Origin: Clostridia bacterium
GTDB lineage: Bacteria > Bacillota > Clostridia > Christensenellales > UBA3700
Assembly: GCA_029061605.1 (NCBI GenBank)
Contig: JAIDRT010000055.1
Coordinates: forward strand, 36,377-100,376
Direction: 5' to 3'
Length of the DNA stretch: 64,000 nt
This document shows positions 35,485-43,745 of this stretch, piece by piece. The notes beneath the pieces are model-generated. The model did not search any database, was not told the DNA's origin, and saw only the letters and a program-made list of their open reading frames with translations. Every line of letters starts with the position of its first letter. Position 1 is the stretch's first letter. A program made the translations under genes and the position numbers.

Positions 35485-36042
35485 ATGCAAGAAAAGCATT
35501 TATCTACGTCAGACGCTTTGGCAAAACTTAAGTGTGGGAATTTGATTTATATCAATGCCAAGACTTCAAACGGAGATATTTCACCGAAAAAACGTTTGCT
35601 GACAAGCGAGAATGGACAGAGACCTTACGCAGTAATAATCGCTTGTAGCGATTCAAGAGTGATACCGGAAAGCATATTTTCAGCAGGAATAGGCGAATTG
35701 TTTGTCGTGCGCGTTGCTGGCAACGTCATAGACAATAACCAACTAGGCAGTATTGAGTATGCGATCAATAATCTTGGTTGCAGACTTGTCATTGTGCTAG
35801 GGCACACGCAATGCGGAGCAGTGGGCGCAGCAATGCGACAAAATCAAGGGTATATAAAGTTTATTACAGATGAGATAAAACTTGCTATTGGTGAAGAGGT
35901 AGATCCTTTCAAGGCGAGTATTCTCAATATAAAGCGTAGCGTTGAAAAAATAACTTCTTTGATAAAAGATATAGACGGATTACAAATCACAGGCGCAATT
36001 TATCATACTGATAGCGGCATTGTGGATTTTGACTTAGATTGA
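35485..36042 (+). CDS. Beta-carbonic anhydrase
   Basis: 185-residue beta-class enzyme that hydrates CO2. Zinc ligands C54, H107 and C110 lie in ACSDSR and GHTQCGAV, with the D56-R58 dyad. ELFVVRVAGN is also typical. The ATG at 35485 has an AAGGAG site. The upstream open frame crosses the terminator and is not real. The sequence ends soon after the core, a compact form. Confidence 0.94.
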   Translation: MQEKHLSTSDALAKLKCGNLIYINAKTSNGDISPKKRLLTSENGQRPYAVIIACSDSRVIPESIFSAGIGELFVVRVAGNVIDNNQLGSIEYAINNLGCRLVIVLGHTQCGAVGAAMRQNQGYIKFITDEIKLAIGEEVDPFKASILNIKRSVEKITSLIKDIDGLQITGAIYHTDSGIVDFDLD

Positions 36043-36060
36043 TAATTATTTTATAATCAC

Positions 36061-36087
36061 AAATGCCACCCAATTTGGGTGGCATTT
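36061..36087. terminator. Bidirectional terminator between convergent genes
   Basis: AAATGCCACCCA att TGGGTGGCATTT, a perfect 12-bp stem. Confidence 0.8.
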
Positions 36088-36105
36088 GAATTTTAATGTT
36101 TGTTT

Positions 36106-38943
36106 TTACTCTTTATCTGAGTTGTCTTCAACGGCTGAACTTTCGACTTGGGGCGTTACGTCTGCCGTAATCTCGTCGTTTGCAGGGAAGTCACTGACTG
36201 GCGCACTGTCGCTTTCGCTTTGCAAAACTGCTTCTGCACTCTCCGTTTCAACGACTGCGCTTTCGGTGGCTACTACGACTTCAGGAAGGTGAGTTCCGTC
36301 TTGGTTGTAATAATTGGGGTTGTACATCAGTCTGCCTTTGTCAGGATCGCCTTTGCCGCGTTTGATGCTCCAAGCGCGTTTTATTCTTTCGTCAAATGAG
36401 AGAATTGCAGGAAGCAGAGTGAATACGAAGACGTAACTCATTGTCGTGCCTATTGCAAGCAATCTCGTGATTTGACCCACTATCATATTTGTGGTGATGA
36501 GGTGTACCAAAGCGCATACGCCTATTAGTATCAAAGCCGACGTTGTTACGCCAGGAGCGGCTCTGTTGATAGCGTTCTTAATCGACTGAATAGACTTGAC
36601 GCCCGACTTCTTTTCTTCAAGGTATTTTGTTGTCAGCATAATAGCGTAGTCGACGGTTGCTCCAAGTTCTATTGCCGTGACTATCAGGTATGCGACAAAG
36701 TTGATTGTGTGCGCAGGATTTACAAGCGAAGTGAAGAATACCAGTGACAAGTTGATCCAAATGCCCGATTCGATTACAAGCATCAAGATTATTGACAACT
36801 TGAAATTCTTGAAAGTAAAGAGCAATATCAACAATACGATTGCCGCCGATAGCAACGTGACGAGCAAGAAGTCGTTAGGAGTGACTGTCGCAAGATCATA
36901 GGAGCCTTGGGCGAGACCTGTAAGATAGATTTGATAACTTGTCGAATTATTCATCAAATTATCTTTGAATTGGTTTATCGGCTGTAGCGCAAGTTTGTAC
37001 TCTTCATAGTTAGTATTTTGTTGAGCAATGAAGTTTGCTACAGTTTTTTGCGCCTCGATTACTTTGAGATACGGCTCGTTGGCGTTATCAGCGTCATAAT
37101 TCTCAAAAGCCTCCATAGCGGCGAACTTGATTTCTTTTATTGCATTATAAGAGTATGATGTCTCTATTCTGTTGGTTATTTTGCCTTCGCTGTTTGTATT
37201 GTTGAGCGTAATGGTATATAACATATACGCTTGTTTAGTAGTGTCCTTACGATTTGCTATAAAGTTGTCGTAGAGCAGACTGTAAATTACATTTTTAAGC
37301 GAACTGTTTTCTATGCTTTCAAAGTCGTCTTCAGATAATATAGTAGCCAAAGAGAATACTTCGATTACGTGACTTGTCTCGTCAGATAATTTCATTTTGA
37401 GACTTCCGTCTTCTTCATACTGCAAATTTCCGTTACCGTCAAGATCTGGCTCATAACCAATTTTCTTGACCTTTTCGACAAACGCTAGGTGTTTATCCAT
37501 ACTTTCTGGGCCTTCGTAAGGTACGAGTACGATTGCTTGGTTGTTTATCATACTTGCCATTTGCTCTGGCAAATTCGGATCGGGATTATCCACAGAAGTT
37601 GCCACGTAACTTAGCGGAACTTGAAGTTGGAAGTATGCGCAGGGGAGCGCTAAGCCAAGCACGAGTACGACTACTATAGCCGCAACTGCGGGATGCGTGA
37701 TACCTTTTGAGACAAATTTAAGTTTTGGAGCAAAGATCCATTTATGCTTTGTCTTTTTGATCCCCTTGCTTAATATGAGGATGAGAATAGGCTGCAAGAA
37801 TACAGTTGAGAGCAAGGAGAGTATTACGCCTTTCGCGAGTACAAATCCAAGGTCATAACCTATTCCGTAGTCCATAAAGAACAGCGCTAGGAAGCCGCCG
37901 ACCGTAGTCAACATACTTGCGGAGATTGCAGATACAGTCTTAGGCAATGCCGCGATAAGCGCGTCTTTTGGTTGAGGATGCAACTTGAGTTCTTCATAAT
38001 AAGTGTGCATCAAGAATATGGAGTAGTCCATTGCTATTGCAAGTTGCAAAATTGTTGCGCAAGACGACGTTATAGAGGAGATCTTGCCAACAGGATTACC
38101 TGCAATGATATTGGTACCCATATTGAGAAGTATGGATATGCCAAGCGTTGCAAGGAATATCAACGGCTCAAGGTAACTTTGAGTGGTGAGAAGCAAGATT
38201 ACCAAGCACACGCCCACAGCAACCAGTATGAATTTGGGCATATCGCCAAGCGACGATTTCAAGATATTACGAGCATTTTGCGCATTACCGCCGATATAGT
38301 ACCAATCGTTTATATCCTTTGGACCCAAGCCGTCTTGAGCGTCAATGTGTCTTTTGATATAACTCGTGTAATTGCCGGTGCCTTGAGATTTCTCTTCGCC
38401 TTTAAGAATCTTGTCGATTTCATCCAACGCGGCGATAGTCTCTTCATCTCCGCCTGCGGTCTTAAAATACAGAGATACGATATAAGTATCGACGTATTCT
38501 GTCTTTGTTTCTTCTTTGCCGTCAATTATCGTAGTGAAAGTATATTCTGTCGTTTTGACGAATTTTTCTCTTGCTCTAGCGAGCGCTTGCTCGGCGTCAA
38601 GCGCGTTTCCGGCCATACTTAGTTTGCTGAAAGTGCCTATCCACACTGGGTCTTTTGCAAGATATTCGCTGATTATAGGCGTTGATTTAAACTGACCTAT
38701 GATTCGTTCGACGTCTTTTTCCGTCACGTAAGAGATTGCGAGGTTGCAGTCACCAATAATATCGTATTCGTTTTCCAATATCTTTTTGGATACGATAGTG
38801 TCGCTGTCTTTGTCAAGATAGGCTATCAAGTCGCTTTCTTTTTGAACAAAGAATACGCCTACAACAGAGAGGACGATCAAAACTGAAAAGGTGATTATCA
38901 GTGCCAATTTGTGGTTCATTATCCATTTTGATAATTTGTGCAT
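36106..38943 (-). CDS. MMPL/RND-family membrane transporter
   Basis: 945 residues with the RND layout: one N-terminal helix (about 12-32), an external loop, five helices (about 238-400), a helix near 420, a second large external loop and five more helices (about 730-880), then a hydrophilic tail rich in Glu/Ser. GNPVGKISSITSSCATILQLAIAMDYSIFL and ELGATVDYAIMLTTKYLEE hold the DY pairs of the MmpL/YdfJ group. It probably exports lipids or hydrophobic compounds using the proton gradient. AGGAG site at 10 nt. Stands alone on the reverse strand. Confidence 0.9.
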   Translation of the reverse strand: MHKLSKWIMNHKLALIITFSVLIVLSVVGVFFVQKESDLIAYLDKDSDTIVSKKILENEYDIIGDCNLAISYVTEKDVERIIGQFKSTPIISEYLAKDPVWIGTFSKLSMAGNALDAEQALARAREKFVKTTEYTFTTIIDGKEETKTEYVDTYIVSLYFKTAGGDEETIAALDEIDKILKGEEKSQGTGNYTSYIKRHIDAQDGLGPKDINDWYYIGGNAQNARNILKSSLGDMPKFILVAVGVCLVILLLTTQSYLEPLIFLATLGISILLNMGTNIIAGNPVGKISSITSSCATILQLAIAMDYSIFLMHTYYEELKLHPQPKDALIAALPKTVSAISASMLTTVGGFLALFFMDYGIGYDLGFVLAKGVILSLLSTVFLQPILILILSKGIKKTKHKWIFAPKLKFVSKGITHPAVAAIVVVLVLGLALPCAYFQLQVPLSYVATSVDNPDPNLPEQMASMINNQAIVLVPYEGPESMDKHLAFVEKVKKIGYEPDLDGNGNLQYEEDGSLKMKLSDETSHVIEVFSLATILSEDDFESIENSSLKNVIYSLLYDNFIANRKDTTKQAYMLYTITLNNTNSEGKITNRIETSYSYNAIKEIKFAAMEAFENYDADNANEPYLKVIEAQKTVANFIAQQNTNYEEYKLALQPINQFKDNLMNNSTSYQIYLTGLAQGSYDLATVTPNDFLLVTLLSAAIVLLILLFTFKNFKLSIILMLVIESGIWINLSLVFFTSLVNPAHTINFVAYLIVTAIELGATVDYAIMLTTKYLEEKKSGVKSIQSIKNAINRAAPGVTTSALILIGVCALVHLITTNMIVGQITRLLAIGTTMSYVFVFTLLPAILSFDERIKRAWSIKRGKGDPDKGRLMYNPNYYNQDGTHLPEVVVATESAVVETESAEAVLQSESDSAPVSDFPANDEITADVTPQVESSAVEDNSDKE

Positions 38944-39111
38944 AGCGCGTTGCTCCTAAAAATAATTATTCGTATATAATATATCAAAATATTCACTTTT
39001 TTTCAATAATATTGGGCATTATATTTGAAAAATATAATGGACAAAGTTTGCAACAAGTGTTGGATTTTAATATTGATTATACGTTTTTACCAAAATTATA
39101 GTTAAATCGTT

Positions 39112-39139
39112 TTGAAAAACAAGTTGTCTTTGCTATAAT
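39112..39139 (+). promoter_or_regulatory. Promoter giving a leaderless transcript (39146 gene)
   Basis: TTGAAA (39112-39117), 16-nt spacer, TATAAT (39134-39139). The ATG begins 7 nt after the last base of the -10 box. Confidence 0.7.
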
Positions 39140-39145
39140 GCTTAT

Positions 39146-39958
39146 ATGAAAATCGGAGTGTCGACAGCAACGTATTTTTCCAGAATGTACACCGAAGAGG
39201 CTTTGGTGCCGATCGCAAAGTTGGGCGCTGATACTTGCGAGGTGTTTTTTGCGTCAAGGTGCGAGTACACGCAGGAGTTTGGAGAAACGTTGATTGAACG
39301 ATTGGCGGAGGCAAGGCAGTATTCGCCTTTGCAAGTACATTCTGTGCACGCGTTGACCAACCAATTTGAGCCGGAACTATTTTCCGTCAACGACAGGGCG
39401 TACGCTGACGCGCTTGAGACCTTTGAGAGCGTACTCAAGGTGGGCAGACAAATAGGCGCTAGACACTATACTTTTCACGGCGCAACTATGTTGAAGAAGG
39501 CTGTCAAGTACAACTTTGATTTTGCCAGAATATCTTCAAGAGTAGACGCGCTCATAGATATGGCAAGTAGATACGGCATAGATTTTTGTTACGAAAACGT
39601 GCATTGGACTTATTTTTCCACGCCGCAGTATTTTGAAAAACTAAAGCAGTTGTGTCCGAGGCTTAGTTGCACGCTGGATATAAAGCAGGCAATGCAGTCG
39701 GGAATAGATTACACGGAGTATCTTGCCGTGATGAAAGACAGGCTTTCCACAGTGCATCTTTGTGACTATACCAAAGACGGAAAGTTGGCGATACCGGGAC
39801 GAGGCAACTTTGATTTCGTCACGTTTTTTAAACGACTTGCCGATTGCGGATACGACGGAGTATGTCTTATGGAAGTATACGCAAAAGATTATAAAGATGA
39901 CAAAGATCTTGAAGAGGCGTATGCATATCTTTTAGACTGTCTTGACAGAAGTAAATAA
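39146..39958 (+). CDS. Sugar phosphate isomerase/epimerase-like TIM-barrel protein
   Basis: 270-residue xylose isomerase-like barrel (AP endonuclease 2 superfamily). Visible are MKIGVSTATYF at the first strand, LGADTCEVFF, LQVHSVHA, HYTFHGA, FCYENVHWTYF (metal Glu), SCTLDIKQA, TVHLCDYTKDGK and the final LMEVYAKDY (metal Glu). The exact substrate is unknown. No ribosome site: the mRNA should begin at or next to the ATG. pgi follows 50 bp downstream. Confidence 0.87.
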   Translation: MKIGVSTATYFSRMYTEEALVPIAKLGADTCEVFFASRCEYTQEFGETLIERLAEARQYSPLQVHSVHALTNQFEPELFSVNDRAYADALETFESVLKVGRQIGARHYTFHGATMLKKAVKYNFDFARISSRVDALIDMASRYGIDFCYENVHWTYFSTPQYFEKLKQLCPRLSCTLDIKQAMQSGIDYTEYLAVMKDRLSTVHLCDYTKDGKLAIPGRGNFDFVTFFKRLADCGYDGVCLMEVYAKDYKDDKDLEEAYAYLLDCLDRSK

Positions 39959-40008
39959 TATAACTATAAAAAAATAATTTATGGACCTTACGGTCGATAG
40001 GAGTTTAT

Positions 40009-41430
40009 ATGAGATATAACAAAAAAAGTATGAAAATCAGAATGGATTACAATAATATGATGTCTTCCGTCATTGGCAAAGAGGGTATCAAAGAGGAAGA
40101 TCTCAATTCGCCGAGTTTTTGCAGAGAAATCAAAAAGGCTTACAAGTCCGTTGAGCAAGGCAAAGGCAAAGGAATGATGGGCTGGGCGGATTTGCCTTAC
40201 AATCAAGACGAAATAGTTGAAGATATTTTGGCTACGGCAAAGAATATCCGCAAGAATTTTGATTATTTTGTAGTTTTGGGAATTGGCGGAAGCGCGCTTG
40301 GTCCAATTGCCGCATTCCAGGCATTGTGCCATTTGCATTACAATGATTTATCAAAGCGTCTTAGAAAAGGACCTAAATTTTATGTTGAAGACAACGTTGA
40401 CCCAGAGAGAATGGCAGCATTGTTTGACGTGATCGACGTGGAAAAGACTATGTTCAACGTCGTCACCAAGTCAGGCTCTACGTCGGAGACAATGACGCAA
40501 TATCTTATTATCAATAATATATTAAAAGAAAAACTTGGAGATAAGGCAAAAGAGCATATCATTGCCACTACCTCTAAGAGCGCAGGCAATCTTATCAAGA
40601 TTGCAGAAAAAGAAGGATATAAGACGTTCTACATTCCTGACGGCGTAGGCGGAAGATTTAGCGAACTTTGTCCGGTAGGTCTGTTGCCTGCGGCAGTTGT
40701 AGATATTGATATCAAGGGCTTGTTGTTTGGCGCAAAATTTATGATGGAACAATGCAAAGAAGACAAAATTAAGAAGAATCCTGCTCTTATGGCGGCGGCT
40801 CTTCAACATTTGTCAATGAAAAGAGGCAAGAATATTGGAGTTATGATGCCTTATGCAGACGGTCTCAAGTTTATTGCAGATTGGTATGCTCAACTTTGGG
40901 CAGAGTCTCTTGGCAAAAACAAGACCCTCAGCGGCAAGAGTTGCAACGTCGGACAGACGCCTGTAAAGGCTCTTGGCGTAACGGATCAGCACTCGCAAGT
41001 GCAGTTGTATGCTGAAGGACCGTTTGACAAGGTTATCACCTTCATAGGAGTTGATGAATACCGTACGACGGTAGAGATACCTAAGGGCTGCGAGGAATAT
41101 CCCAACGTAAATTTCCTTTGCGGACACACTATGAACGAACTTATCCAGGCTGAGCGTCAGGCTACAGAATACGCCGTAACTAAGGCAGGTAAACTCAATT
41201 ACACGATTATGTTGCCTACGCTCAACGCGTTTACGCTTGGACAACTTCTTATGTACTTTATGTTGCAGACCGCCTATGCTGGCGCATTGCTCAATATAGA
41301 TACGTTCAATCAGCCGGGTGTTGAAGAAGGCAAGAACGCTACTTATGCGTTGCTTGGCAGACCGGGATATGACGAGAAGAGAATAGAACTTGCCAATGCT
41401 CCACAAAAGCAAAACAAATATATTATTTAG
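40009..41430 (+). CDS. pgi: Glucose-6-phosphate isomerase
   Basis: Converts glucose-6-phosphate to fructose-6-phosphate in glycolysis. 473 residues, in the range of the Firmicutes type. Visible are VLGIGGSALGP, the phosphate-binding VTKSGSTSETM, the signature GGRFSELCPVGLLPAA near residues 215-230, and QLWAESLGKN. A TAGGAG site precedes the ATG. The last base of its TAG stop is the first base of hairpin element copy 3. Confidence 0.97.
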   Translation: MRYNKKSMKIRMDYNNMMSSVIGKEGIKEEDLNSPSFCREIKKAYKSVEQGKGKGMMGWADLPYNQDEIVEDILATAKNIRKNFDYFVVLGIGGSALGPIAAFQALCHLHYNDLSKRLRKGPKFYVEDNVDPERMAALFDVIDVEKTMFNVVTKSGSTSETMTQYLIINNILKEKLGDKAKEHIIATTSKSAGNLIKIAEKEGYKTFYIPDGVGGRFSELCPVGLLPAAVVDIDIKGLLFGAKFMMEQCKEDKIKKNPALMAAALQHLSMKRGKNIGVMMPYADGLKFIADWYAQLWAESLGKNKTLSGKSCNVGQTPVKALGVTDQHSQVQLYAEGPFDKVITFIGVDEYRTTVEIPKGCEEYPNVNFLCGHTMNELIQAERQATEYAVTKAGKLNYTIMLPTLNAFTLGQLLMYFMLQTAYAGALLNIDTFNQPGVEEGKNATYALLGRPGYDEKRIELANAPQKQNKYII

Positions 41431-41589
41431 TTTGGCTCAAAGATAGGCGCCGCAAATTTGCACGGCAATAATGCTTCCCATACGTCTTCAAACTCACTTG
41501 ACGTACATCAAGTACGCCTGCGTTCGTTTTCATCGTCTGGAAAATATTCTTGCTCGTGAAAGCCTTGCGCCGCTATCTTCTCACCAAAC
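41430..41589 (+). repeat. Stop-codon hairpin element, copy 3
   Basis: 160-bp imperfect palindrome starting on the last base of the pgi stop. Its arms are GTTTGGCTCAAAGATAG (41430-41446) and CTATCTTCTCACCAAAC (41573-41589). Relative to copy 1, GGGAG/CTCCC became GATAG/CTATC, so both arms changed together. The inner sequence follows copy 2. Confidence 0.85.
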
Positions 41590-41620
41590 TTAAGCGTGAC
41601 GGTTTACGAATTGCCTATCT

Positions 41621-41635
41621 CGCTCTTCGCCAAAC
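41621..41635 (+). repeat. Right-end remnant of the hairpin element
   Basis: cgctcttcgccaaac repeats the right terminus of the 160-bp element 46 bp after copy 3. Confidence 0.5.
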
Positions 41636-41665
41636 GTATTGTGGTAGAAGTGAATAGATATAAAT

Positions 41666-41862
41666 GTCATTTCGACTGGAGCGTAGCGTAATGGAGAAAA
41701 CTCAACAGTATAAAAACTGATTAGACCTCTCGACTACGCTCGAGGTGACAGATTATGATGTCATTGACTCTCGCACGAGACGCATCACGCCTCTCTCGCT
41801 ATGCCGTCGCTACGCTCCTTACGACTGGAGCGTAGCGGAATGGAGAAATCTCAATCAGTATA
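41666..41862. repeat. REP-like cluster between pgi and the HAD gene
   Basis: A forward copy (gtcatttcgactggagcgta, 41666 on) faces an inverted copy (cctctcgactacgctcgagg, about 41727-41746). A further forward copy (gactggagcgtagcggaatgg) lies at about 41823-41845. The 491-bp gap from 41431 to 41921 consists almost wholly of repeats. The frame open from 41745 into the HAD gene runs through them and is not coding. Confidence 0.8.
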
Positions 41863-41921
41863 AAAATACAATTTTCGAGCCATTCGGAATACCGAGTGGC
41901 TCATATAATAAAGGAAGACTA

Positions 41922-42584
41922 ATGAAAATTTTTGACAAAGACATATCTGGCGCGATATTTGACCTTGACGGCACGCTTTTGGATTCGTCTTGGGTGTGGC
42001 TGAAGGTAGATGCCGACTTTCTTGCAGAAAACGGCATACAGGTAACAGACGACTACACAGAGGCTGTGCATCAAATGCACTTCAATGAGGCGGCTCTATA
42101 TACCAAGACGAGATACGGTCTTAAGCAAAGCGTAGAGCAAATCAAGGATAGATGGATTGAGATGGTGGAGTTTGAGTACGCTCATAATATCAAACTCAAG
42201 GACGGCGCATATGCTTTTATAAGCAAATTGATAAATTGCGGTGTAAAGGTGGCTTTTGCTACGACGCTTTTCAGAAAGGTTGCAATTCCTTGTTTGCTCA
42301 ATAATAAGTTGTCTAAAGAAATTTTGGGAATTGAGTGTCCGTTGACGACGGCTGACGAAGTGGAGCGGGGCAAAGGATTTCCTGATATTTATCTTCTCGC
42401 GGCAAGCAGAATAGGAGTAGAGCCGCATAGTTGTATGGTCTTTGAAGATATTCCGCTTGCAATGCAAGGCGTAAAAAAAGGCGGTTTTGAATTTTGCGGA
42501 GTATATGATTTTAGTTCCAACGGAAACAGTAATTTTGCCGATATGTGTCGATATTACATAAAAAGTTTTGAAGAATTGCTATAA
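41922..42584 (+). CDS. HAD-superfamily phosphatase
   Basis: 220 residues. Nucleophile motif FDLDGTLLDSS at 13-23, a helical cap domain typical of beta-phosphoglucomutase-like HADs, motif II FATTLF (T in place of the usual S/T position), motif III lysine near GKGFPDIY, and motif IV MVFEDIP. It probably removes phosphate from a small metabolite. The ATG at 41922 has an AAGGAAG site. Confidence 0.9.
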   Translation: MKIFDKDISGAIFDLDGTLLDSSWVWLKVDADFLAENGIQVTDDYTEAVHQMHFNEAALYTKTRYGLKQSVEQIKDRWIEMVEFEYAHNIKLKDGAYAFISKLINCGVKVAFATTLFRKVAIPCLLNNKLSKEILGIECPLTTADEVERGKGFPDIYLLAASRIGVEPHSCMVFEDIPLAMQGVKKGGFEFCGVYDFSSNGNSNFADMCRYYIKSFEELL

Positions 42585-42595
42585 TTGTCGAATTT

Positions 42596-42634
42596 TGAAC
42601 ATTGTTCAATAAATTTAATATTGAACAATGTTCA
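42596..42634. promoter_or_regulatory. Perfect 16-bp inverted repeat (operator or terminator)
   Basis: TGAACATTGTTCAATA (42596-42611) and TATTGAACAATGTTCA (42619-42634) around aatttaa. Each arm also contains its own 13-bp palindrome of the form TGAACA-n-TGTTCA. GTTATTTTT follows, so it could terminate the HAD transcript. Confidence 0.7.
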
Positions 42635-42675
42635 GTTATTTTTAACCCAAATATTTAATTTAAAAAATATTTTAC

Positions 42676-42704
42676 TTGTAATTTCTCTATTAGAGTAATA
42701 TAAT
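42676..42704 (+). promoter_or_regulatory. Promoter giving a leaderless transcript (42711 gene)
   Basis: TTGTAA (42676-42681), 17-nt spacer, TATAAT (42699-42704). The ATG begins 7 nt after the last base of the -10 box. Confidence 0.7.
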
Positions 42705-42710
42705 ATAAAT

Positions 42711-43637
42711 ATGGCATTGCTTGAAGTATCAAAAGTTGACTTTAAATACTATGGCTCAAGTTTTGGGCTTCAAGACGTCAATCTGTCATTGAATAGCGGC
42801 GATAGACTTGTGATCTATGGGCGAGAAAATTCAGGCAAGACAACGCTATTGAGGTTGTTGTGCGGGCTTGAAGAATATTGCAGTGGCAGCATATTGCTTG
42901 GCGGTGCGCAACTAAAGGAACTGTCGCAAAAGGATATGAACATAGGATATTCTTTTGACAAGAGTATTTTAGACGCAAAAGCGCTGGCAGGCGAAATTAT
43001 AAGTTATCCTATGAAATTGCGAAATTTGCGTTCGGATGATATCGACGATTATCTTGAGCGCGTTGCGGATAAGTGCAAGATACCTTTGCAATCGCATATC
43101 AAGGATTTGAGCGATAGGCAGATTGCTTTGCTGATACTTGCGAGACTTTTTGCCGTGGATAGAAGACTTTATCTTGTTGACGACGTGTGGAAAGACCTGC
43201 CTCAAGAAGAAAAAATCATAGTTTTTGATTTTCTTAAAGAGCATATTGCAGGCAAAAGCGTAATCGTTGCTACTGACGACAGCGGTTTAGCAAAAGAGAT
43301 ATATACTGACGCTATAGTAGTATTGGCAGAGGGAGAAGTATCTCCGTTGCTGTCGCTTGAAGAGATAAACGCGCGACCTTTAAATATGCAGAGCGCAATC
43401 TTTGCAGGATACGAGTTGCATATAGGTCAACTTGTAAAGACAGACGGCAAGTATTTTGCAAGTCTTTACGGTGGCAAATATCCGGTGTCCCAACCTATTG
43501 GGACAATCTACGAAGGCAAAAGGGTATGTTTTGCCTTCCAAAGATTTGGGGAGCCTTGCGAATTAGAAGAAGTCGGAGAGGGCATTGTAATGAGTTTTTA
43601 TTATGACGTCAACAACGAAAGGATAATCTCTAAGTGA
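42711..43637 (+). CDS. ABC-like ATPase with altered motifs
   Basis: 308 residues. The N-terminal part is an ABC ATPase: Walker A GRENSGKTT at 37-45. The signature is LSDRQ instead of LSGGQ (near 132-136), and Walker B YLVDDVW has Asp where the catalytic Glu normally stands. The last 90 residues form a separate beta-rich region, perhaps TOBE-like. No permease gene is adjacent. It may be a weak ATPase or a regulatory ABC protein. No ribosome site; the start coincides with the predicted transcription start. Confidence 0.8.
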   Translation: MALLEVSKVDFKYYGSSFGLQDVNLSLNSGDRLVIYGRENSGKTTLLRLLCGLEEYCSGSILLGGAQLKELSQKDMNIGYSFDKSILDAKALAGEIISYPMKLRNLRSDDIDDYLERVADKCKIPLQSHIKDLSDRQIALLILARLFAVDRRLYLVDDVWKDLPQEEKIIVFDFLKEHIAGKSVIVATDDSGLAKEIYTDAIVVLAEGEVSPLLSLEEINARPLNMQSAIFAGYELHIGQLVKTDGKYFASLYGGKYPVSQPIGTIYEGKRVCFAFQRFGEPCELEEVGEGIVMSFYYDVNNERIISK

Positions 43638-43745
43638 TGTCGGTTGTACCAAATCGTCCATAAAAATTTATGACAATAAAGATAATAAAATTTTTGCCGA
43701 GTATTTGAAGATATTCGGTCAATAATAGTTAAATAGAGGTGTATT

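Noticed and set aside
41745..41921. N-terminal extension of the HAD gene frame
   Set aside because: The frame passes through REP-like repeats; the ATG at 41922 has a good ribosome site and begins the conserved HAD start.
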